From assembly GCA_041748075.1 (NCBI GenBank), contig JBGTDX010000066.1, positions 1 through 37,298 of the forward strand: a DNA stretch of 37,298 nucleotides. The letters run 5' to 3'. Positions 33,114 through 37,298 of the stretch are shown here, in pieces. Numbering within the stretch: position 1 is the first letter of the stretch; every line of letters starts with the position of its first letter. The DNA comes from JBGSYJ01 sp041748075 (GTDB taxonomy: Bacteria > Acidobacteriota > Thermoanaerobaculia > Gp7-AA8). The position numbers were made by a program, and so were the translations under genes. The notes beneath the pieces were generated by a model. It saw only the letters and a list, made by a program, of their open reading frames with translations, was not told the origin of the DNA and did not search any database.

Positions 33114-33212
33114 GTGGCCGAACATTGCATGTTCGGCCCTCGTTTTCGGGGTTGGCAGTCCTGGAACCAGGGCCGAACATGCAATGTTCGGCCACTTAGC
33201 GCACGGTTCATT
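33114..33212. repeat. REPIN-like palindromic element, copy 2 (complete)
   Basis: The left arm 33114-33140 and right arm 33169-33195 are perfect 27-bp inverted repeats around a 28-nt spacer. Each arm folds on itself around CCGAACATTGCATGTTCGG. The right flank up to GGTTCATTA (about 33204-33212) is shared with copy 1, so the element extends about 17 nt beyond one arm. It lies between the GT4 gene and the nucleotidase gene, in front of the latter's start. Open frames through it carry the repeated peptide RAEHAMFGH and are not real. Confidence 0.9.
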
Positions 33213-33231
33213 ACAAGCAGGCGTGGGTGTA

Positions 33232-34779
33232 ATGGGAGGGGCGAGGAATGACAAGTCCCTCAGAGTCGCGCTTCAACGGGGCTGGGCTGCACTTCTCACC
33301 ATCCTCATCCTGCTCGCCGGCTGCACGGCCGTTCCTAACGAGCCGCCGCGTCGTACGGTCACTCTCCTGCACTTCTCCGACTATCACTCGCACGCTCTCC
33401 CGTTCTACTCCGAAGAGGAAACGAAGACAGCGGGCATCGCGCGCGCCATCGGGTTTCTCAAACAATTTGCCGGACGGGACGACGCGCTGATCTTCAGCGG
33501 CGGCGACATGATGAACAAGGGATCACCATCATGGTCGGACCGTTACCGGTGCGCGGAATGGAGCTGGCTGAACGACATCGTCGATGCGATGGCGTTCGGC
33601 AATCATGACGCCGACTACGGTCCCGAGGTATTCGCCCAGTGTCGTGCGACGATCAATTACCCGATTCTCGGAGCGAACATTCTGGATGCGAACAACGCAC
33701 CGCTGTTCGTGCATGAAGGCAGGCCGTACGCGGTCTTGGAGCGCAGTGGCGTGCGCATCGGCGTGTTTGCCGTCGCCGGCGAGGATTTCAACCAGCTCGT
33801 CAGACCGCAGAACAGCCCTGCGGATGGCGTGACGTTCACGAGTGCTGTCGATACGGCACGGGCCATCGTCTCGACCCTGCGTGAGACCGAGCGGGTCGAC
33901 GCAGTCGTGATGATCGGCCATCAGCAGCATGACGAAGACCTCGCGCTCGCGCGTTCGGTTCCGGGAATCGACCTGATCTTCGGATCGCACAGCCATCGAA
34001 AGGCGGAGCTCGAAAAAATAGGCGGCACAGACACGTGGACTATCTCGCCATTTCAATATCTGACGCACATCAGCCGGGTCGACATGGAGTTCGAATGCGA
34101 GGATGGCGATTGCCGACTCGCAGGCGTCGACGGTGATCTGGTCGCGATGAATCCTCGGATGGAGGAAGATCCGGAGATCGCCGCCCTCGTGAGATCGATG
34201 CAGCAGCAGCTCGAGCAGGATCCTCGGTTCGCGGAAATGTTCCGCCCCGTCGGCACGGCTCGGCGAGGACTTTCGACCGCAGGGCAGAACGCGGCGAACT
34301 CACCGCTCGGAAGTCTCGTGCTCGAGGTGATGCGCAGTTCCGTCGGCGCGCATGCGGCCTTTTCCACCTCGAGCAGTTTCCGTGAGCCGATCGCGCCGGG
34401 CGTGATCCTCGAGGAAACGCTGCGGGCATCGCTCCCCTATCCGAATCAGATTCTGCTGTTCGAGCTGGGAGCGCCGGATATCGAGGAGCTGCTGCGTCTG
34501 AGCTCCGCGCGTTCCGGAAGCGATCTCTTTTCGCAGACTGCCGGGATTCGCTACACAGCAGGGGACGGCGCGATTGCGAACGTCGAGATCTTGCGCGATC
34601 CCGTGAACCCGTCAGCAGGATTCGAACCGCTGCATCCAGGCAGAACATACCGCATCGCCACGACCGACTATCAGGCGCGCGTTGCGCCCGGCTACCGCGA
34701 CTTCTTCTCGCGCTTCACCGCGGAGAAAAGCGGAAAGGAAGTGCGCGACCAGGTGCGCGCGTGGCTGAAAAAGAATTGA
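33232..34779 (+). CDS. 5'-nucleotidase/UshA-like metallophosphatase, lipoprotein
   Basis: 515 residues. The lipoprotein signal ends in LLAGC (Cys31). The calcineurin-like domain has all metal motifs: Asp50-x-His52 (DYH), GGD at 90-92, GNHD at 123-126, GHQQHDED and GSHSH. The C-terminal 5'-nucleotidase domain (about 335-510) provides substrate binding (NSPLGSLVLEVMRS; LPYPNQILLFELGAPDIEELL). It is presumably periplasmic and hydrolyses nucleotides or related phosphoesters. ATG at 33232 is chosen because the frame upstream runs through the palindromic element. The ribosome site is not obvious. Confidence 0.93.
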   Translation: MGGARNDKSLRVALQRGWAALLTILILLAGCTAVPNEPPRRTVTLLHFSDYHSHALPFYSEEETKTAGIARAIGFLKQFAGRDDALIFSGGDMMNKGSPSWSDRYRCAEWSWLNDIVDAMAFGNHDADYGPEVFAQCRATINYPILGANILDANNAPLFVHEGRPYAVLERSGVRIGVFAVAGEDFNQLVRPQNSPADGVTFTSAVDTARAIVSTLRETERVDAVVMIGHQQHDEDLALARSVPGIDLIFGSHSHRKAELEKIGGTDTWTISPFQYLTHISRVDMEFECEDGDCRLAGVDGDLVAMNPRMEEDPEIAALVRSMQQQLEQDPRFAEMFRPVGTARRGLSTAGQNAANSPLGSLVLEVMRSSVGAHAAFSTSSSFREPIAPGVILEETLRASLPYPNQILLFELGAPDIEELLRLSSARSGSDLFSQTAGIRYTAGDGAIANVEILRDPVNPSAGFEPLHPGRTYRIATTDYQARVAPGYRDFFSRFTAEKSGKEVRDQVRAWLKKN

Positions 34780-35134
34780 GCGCGAGAAGGGAAGGCAACT
34801 CTGCCCAAAGCGATTGGCGGAGGGCGACTCAGTGAATTCACGCGGACAGTCCCGTCACGGGAACGAGTCGGAAAATCATCCGCCCCTGAGCGTTCAAAAA
34901 CAGTTGAGCAATAAAGATACGTCCAGTCCGGTCGAAAATGCAAGCCGGGATAAACTCTGGCGCGAACTCGGCATCGTCACATACTGCAAGTGACCCGTGA
35001 CGCAACGAGCGCCCGGGCGGTGAAGTCTAGAGATGGCTCGCTGCTTCACAGATCTTCACGGGATTCACGGAGATTCAGAGTCTGGAGGGATCGGAGGCGA
35101 GGTCGAATCAAATGAAGAAGCGGCGGGGACGATC
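34780..35134. other. Intergenic region before rsgA
   Basis: About 355 bp without a convincing gene. It holds a short palindrome CCCGTCACGGG (about 34852-34862) and, from 35040 to 35080, low-complexity TTCACAG/TTCACGG/GATTCAC words typical of non-coding spacer. A frame open from an ATG at 35033 runs in phase into rsgA through this low-complexity part and was not accepted as coding. Confidence 0.5.
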
Positions 35135-36301
35135 GTGACACGGCAGGAAAAACGTTACCTGAAGGGCGTTCAGAAAAAGGAAGCTCTCGCGACGAGAGTT
35201 GTGAAGAAGGCGTCGAAAGTTCGGGGAACTGGCTCGAAGTCGTCCCGCCGTGTTCAGGGTGAAGTAAACGAAGAGAACTGGGAAGAAGTCATCGAGCGCG
35301 AAACGGTCCGGCGCAAGAAGGGGAAGCCCGCGCCATCGGCCACTGCATCTCGCGCGCCGGACGCAGCGTCTCCGGCGCCGGCATCGCTCGCGGCAACTCC
35401 GGCCGATCACGCTCCGGATGCCGCGATGGTCGTCTCGATCTCCCGCGGGTGGTGCAAGGTGCATTTCGAGGGAAAGATCTTCGACTGCGAGCTCTCCCGC
35501 GAGCTGGCAGCGGTGCAGCGTACCGCTCTCGCCGTGGGAGATCGCGTGCTGTTCACGCGGGCCGGCGAGAATCCTGTCGTCGATCAGGTCCTGGAGCGCC
35601 GCACGAGACTCTCCCGCCACGATCCGCATCAGGAGACCCTCGAGCGCGTCGTGGCCGCGAACATCGATATCGTCGTTCACCTGGTCTCGGCCAAAGCGAT
35701 CAAAGCCGGCCTCATCGACCGGTATCTCGTGGCCATCCAGCGCGGCGGCGCGCAACCAGTCATCTGCGTGAACAAAATCGATCTGATCAGCCCCGAGGAT
35801 CTGGAGCGAGAGAAGGAAAACCTGAAGGGGTATGGTGAGCTGGGCGTGCCGGTGATCTACTTCTCCGCCTCGACCGGATTGGGCATGGATGATCTGCGCG
35901 CAGTCCTCCATGGAAAGGTCTCCGTCCTGGTCGGCCACAGTGGCGTTGGAAAGTCATCCACGCTGAACGCCCTCCACCCGGAGTTGCTGCTCGCGACCCG
36001 CGAGGTGAACGAAGCCGGAACAGGTCGTCACGTCACCACCGGCTCGATGCTCTACGACCTGGGCGATGGAACCCTGCTCATCGATACGCCTGGTATCCGT
36101 GAGTTCGGGCTGTGGCAGCTCTCGCGCGATTCACTGCAGTGGTACTTTCCGGAGTTCGGCGAACCGAAGCAGTTCTGCCGATACACCGACTGCACGCACA
36201 CACATGAACCAGTGTGCGGCGTGAAGCAGGCTGTACTCGACGGTACGCTGTCCTCGGCGCGATACGCGACGTACGTGCGGATATTTGGTGAGCTCGGATA
36301 A
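35135..36301 (+). CDS. rsgA: Ribosome small-subunit-dependent GTPase A
   Basis: Circularly permuted GTPase that checks late 30S assembly. The OB-fold domain comes first (about 98-155), then G4 NKID (213-216), G5 SAS (244-246), the P-loop GHSGVGKSS (267-275), switch region TGRHVTT, G3 DTPG (317-320) and the zinc knuckle with Cys348, Cys353, His355 and Cys361. 388 residues, longer than E. coli RsgA because of an N-terminal basic and Ala/Pro-rich extension of about 95 residues (KKASKVRGTGSKSSRR), probably disordered and possibly rRNA-binding. GTG at 35135, with GGGGA upstream, is preferred over ATG at 35033. Confidence 0.95.
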   Translation: MTRQEKRYLKGVQKKEALATRVVKKASKVRGTGSKSSRRVQGEVNEENWEEVIERETVRRKKGKPAPSATASRAPDAASPAPASLAATPADHAPDAAMVVSISRGWCKVHFEGKIFDCELSRELAAVQRTALAVGDRVLFTRAGENPVVDQVLERRTRLSRHDPHQETLERVVAANIDIVVHLVSAKAIKAGLIDRYLVAIQRGGAQPVICVNKIDLISPEDLEREKENLKGYGELGVPVIYFSASTGLGMDDLRAVLHGKVSVLVGHSGVGKSSTLNALHPELLLATREVNEAGTGRHVTTGSMLYDLGDGTLLIDTPGIREFGLWQLSRDSLQWYFPEFGEPKQFCRYTDCTHTHEPVCGVKQAVLDGTLSSARYATYVRIFGELG

Positions 36302-36420
36302 CAATCCCGAACGCTGAAGGTGGAAGGATTCCAGGGGTTCAATCAGGCGCTCTCTACGAAGTCAAAGCGCTCGAGTACTCACAACGTCGGAAAATGGACG
36401 GCGGCGGAGATTCTCGGCAA

Positions 36421-36675
36421 TCAGTAGGCTTCATCGCGGCGGAGCACATGCAGGACAAACATTGCCCTGGTCTCGTGATCGAGCCGGAAGCGCACCCGCC
36501 ACTTCCCGACACGAAGGCGATATTCGGGCGGCGTGACATTCTGGAGTCTTCGGACGTCGCCCGTCGCCTCTGCCGCGAAAACTTCGACTGCGCGCAGCAC
36601 GCGGAGTTGCTCGTCGCGATCGAGCCGAGCTAACTCCTTCAGGGCCCGAGGTGCCCAGATCAACTGCCAGATCAC
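36421..36675 (-). CDS. RelE/ParE-family toxin
   Basis: 84 residues, GTG start. The RelE/ParE fold pattern is clear: WAPRALKELARLDRDEQLRVLRAV (two N-terminal helices), then VTPPEYRLRVGKWRVRFRLD and AMFVLHVLRRDEAY (beta sheet with conserved Arg residues and the final H-x-x-x-R). RelE proteins cleave mRNA at the ribosome and ParE proteins poison gyrase; the sequence alone does not decide. It overlaps the upstream antitoxin gene by 4 bp (GTGA), the standard layout of a type II module. Confidence 0.88.
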   Translation of the reverse strand: MIWQLIWAPRALKELARLDRDEQLRVLRAVEVFAAEATGDVRRLQNVTPPEYRLRVGKWRVRFRLDHETRAMFVLHVLRRDEAY

Positions 36676-36935
36676 TTCACTCGGAAGCGGCGCATCGCTT
36701 CCTCATGGGGAACACCCTCGCCTTCGTCCAGTTCACGGTTCGACTCACCCACGGCGTCGTGCTCCTCCGCCGTCTCCCGCTCGTCATCGAATGGAGCGTT
36801 TCGAAGCGCGGTCAGCAACGGATCGCCGCTCGTATGCAACGCTTCGAGCACTCGGTGAGCCGTTGGAACATCTTCGGGGCGCAGCGAGTCGATCAGCTGA
36901 TGCAGAACCTCCCGCTCTTCCGTGGCATTACTCAC
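36672..36935 (-). CDS. Putative antitoxin paired with RelE/ParE toxin
   Basis: 87 residues starting with GTG (36935), preceded by GGAGG. Acidic overall: a helical N-terminal part (EEREVLHQLIDSLRPEDVPTAHRVLEAL) and an acidic, probably disordered middle (DDERETAEEHDAVGESNRELDEGEG). The C-terminus, VPHEEAMRRF, resembles the end of antitoxins that bind RelE-type toxins. No canonical ribbon-helix-helix signature is visible, so the DNA-binding type is uncertain; the call rests mainly on position and charge. It lies directly after the ssrA terminator. Confidence 0.75.
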   Translation of the reverse strand: MSNATEEREVLHQLIDSLRPEDVPTAHRVLEALHTSGDPLLTALRNAPFDDERETAEEHDAVGESNRELDEGEGVPHEEAMRRFRVK

Positions 36936-36953
36936 GTGTCCTCCTCCGAACGC

Positions 36954-36994
36954 AAAAAAGGCCGAAACCCTCTGGATGATAGAAGACTTCGGCC
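36954..36994 (-). terminator. Intrinsic terminator of ssrA
   Basis: On the minus strand GGCCGAA (36994-36988) pairs with TTCGGCC (36966-36960) across a 21-nt loop, followed by TTTTTT (36959-36954). It lies just after the tmRNA 3' end and 19 nt before the antitoxin start, so any readthrough would feed the toxin-antitoxin genes. Confidence 0.85.
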
Positions 36995-37016
36995 CTTCCT
37001 GCGGCAAAAGCAAATT

Positions 37017-37298
37017 TGGTGGAGGCGGCGGGAATTGAACCCGCGTCCGAAAACAGTGGCGACCGAGTATCTACATGCTTAGCTTTTCCATCGTTCTCGT
37101 CTGACTCCTGCCGGAAAAGCGTGGACCAGCGCCAGACCAACCTCTGAATTTTCGTGCCGTCCGTCGAGGTCGTCGGACAGCCTTATCTCACCTCATGGCG
37201 CTCAGACGACCGGCGTGAGAAACCGGTTGAAGAGCGTGACAGTCAATTAAGCTGCCAGTGCGTAGTCGCTGTTCGCGATTACAAGTGTTGATCGGATT
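37017..37298 (-). ncRNA. ssrA: tmRNA (5' part beyond the window)
   Basis: Transfer-messenger RNA for rescue of stalled ribosomes. The 3' end (37017 upward) has CCA, an acceptor strand GGCGGCGGG-type and a T-arm with GTTCAATTC, as in all tmRNAs. The tag frame is at 37276-37247: GCG AAC AGC GAC TAC GCA CTG GCA GCT TAA, giving ANSDYALAA, preceded by GTAATC as expected before a resume codon. The ending YALAA is the usual ClpXP/ClpAP degron. About 280 nt are inside the window; the 5' tRNA-like half and its promoter lie outside. Confidence 0.96.

Noticed and set aside
33001..33231. Upstream extension of the nucleotidase frame
   Set aside because: It translates the REPIN-like element and gives the same RAEHAMFGH peptide found in copy 1; the lipoprotein signal starts at 33232.
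35033..35134. ATG start for rsgA at 35033
   Set aside because: The added residues come from low-complexity spacer sequence, and the ATG has no ribosome site; GTG at 35135 is better placed.
1..37298. CRISPR arrays, prophage or transposase genes
   Set aside because: No regularly spaced repeats and no integrase, transposase, cas or phage structural proteins were found; the repeats present are isolated palindromes.

Overview
The window is a GC-rich, densely coded bacterial chromosome segment of mostly housekeeping and metabolic genes. It has no phage, plasmid or transposase genes. Several traits suggest an Acidobacteriota-like lineage: a secreted protein joining a carboxypeptidase-regulatory-like domain to TPRs, a Tat-exported peptide-amidase-like enzyme, a split three-gene transhydrogenase, a class II photolyase, a fused AhbA/AhbB-like protein and many short palindromic repeats. 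The phylum is an inference from gene content, not a placement.

Layout. 1-4.2 kb: one copy of a palindromic element, a class II photolyase (minus), two hypothetical genes, a D,D-carboxypeptidase and a PspC-domain protein. 4.2-8.7 kb (minus): purN and purM, a small membrane protein flanked by low-complexity inverted repeats, a FabH-type ketosynthase and the Hsp33 chaperone. 8.8-13.2 kb (plus): a lipoprotein, biosynthetic arginine decarboxylase, the secreted TPR protein with a strong terminator, and a second lipoprotein. 13.2-19.7 kb (minus): cobalamin-dependent methionine synthase behind a riboswitch-like leader, a paralogue of the preceding lipoprotein, a Tat amidase, a fossil of a secreted gene and a small acidic protein. 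19.8-22.7 kb (minus): pntA1-pntA2-pntB. 22.8-27 kb: an esterase, a TPR protein, a small hypothetical gene, AlkA coupled to a broken Ogt-type methyltransferase gene, and a pirin. 27.2-33 kb: the fused siroheme-decarboxylase-like protein, two polytopic GT-C-like membrane proteins and a GT4 glycosyltransferase. 33.1-37.3 kb: a second copy of the palindromic element, a 5'-nucleotidase-like lipoprotein, RsgA, a RelE/ParE-type toxin-antitoxin pair and the 3' part of tmRNA (tag ANSDYALAA).

The genes do not form one pathway. The clear functional groups are purine synthesis (purMN), the proton-translocating transhydrogenase, envelope glycosylation (the three glycosyltransferase-like genes), DNA repair (photolyase, alkA, broken ogt) and translation quality control (ssrA, rsgA).

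The most unusual signals are non-coding: (i) a metH leader in which a long-range stem and an intrinsic-terminator hairpin compete for the same bases; (ii) a two-copy REPIN-like element with perfect 27-bp arms, whose conserved flank supplies the photolyase stop codon in one copy; (iii) a family of palindromes related to TGTCATCCTGAGC in at least seven intergenic sites; (iv) seven genes without a Shine-Dalgarno sequence that have a TANNNT box 6-9 nt before the start codon, which suggests leaderless transcription.
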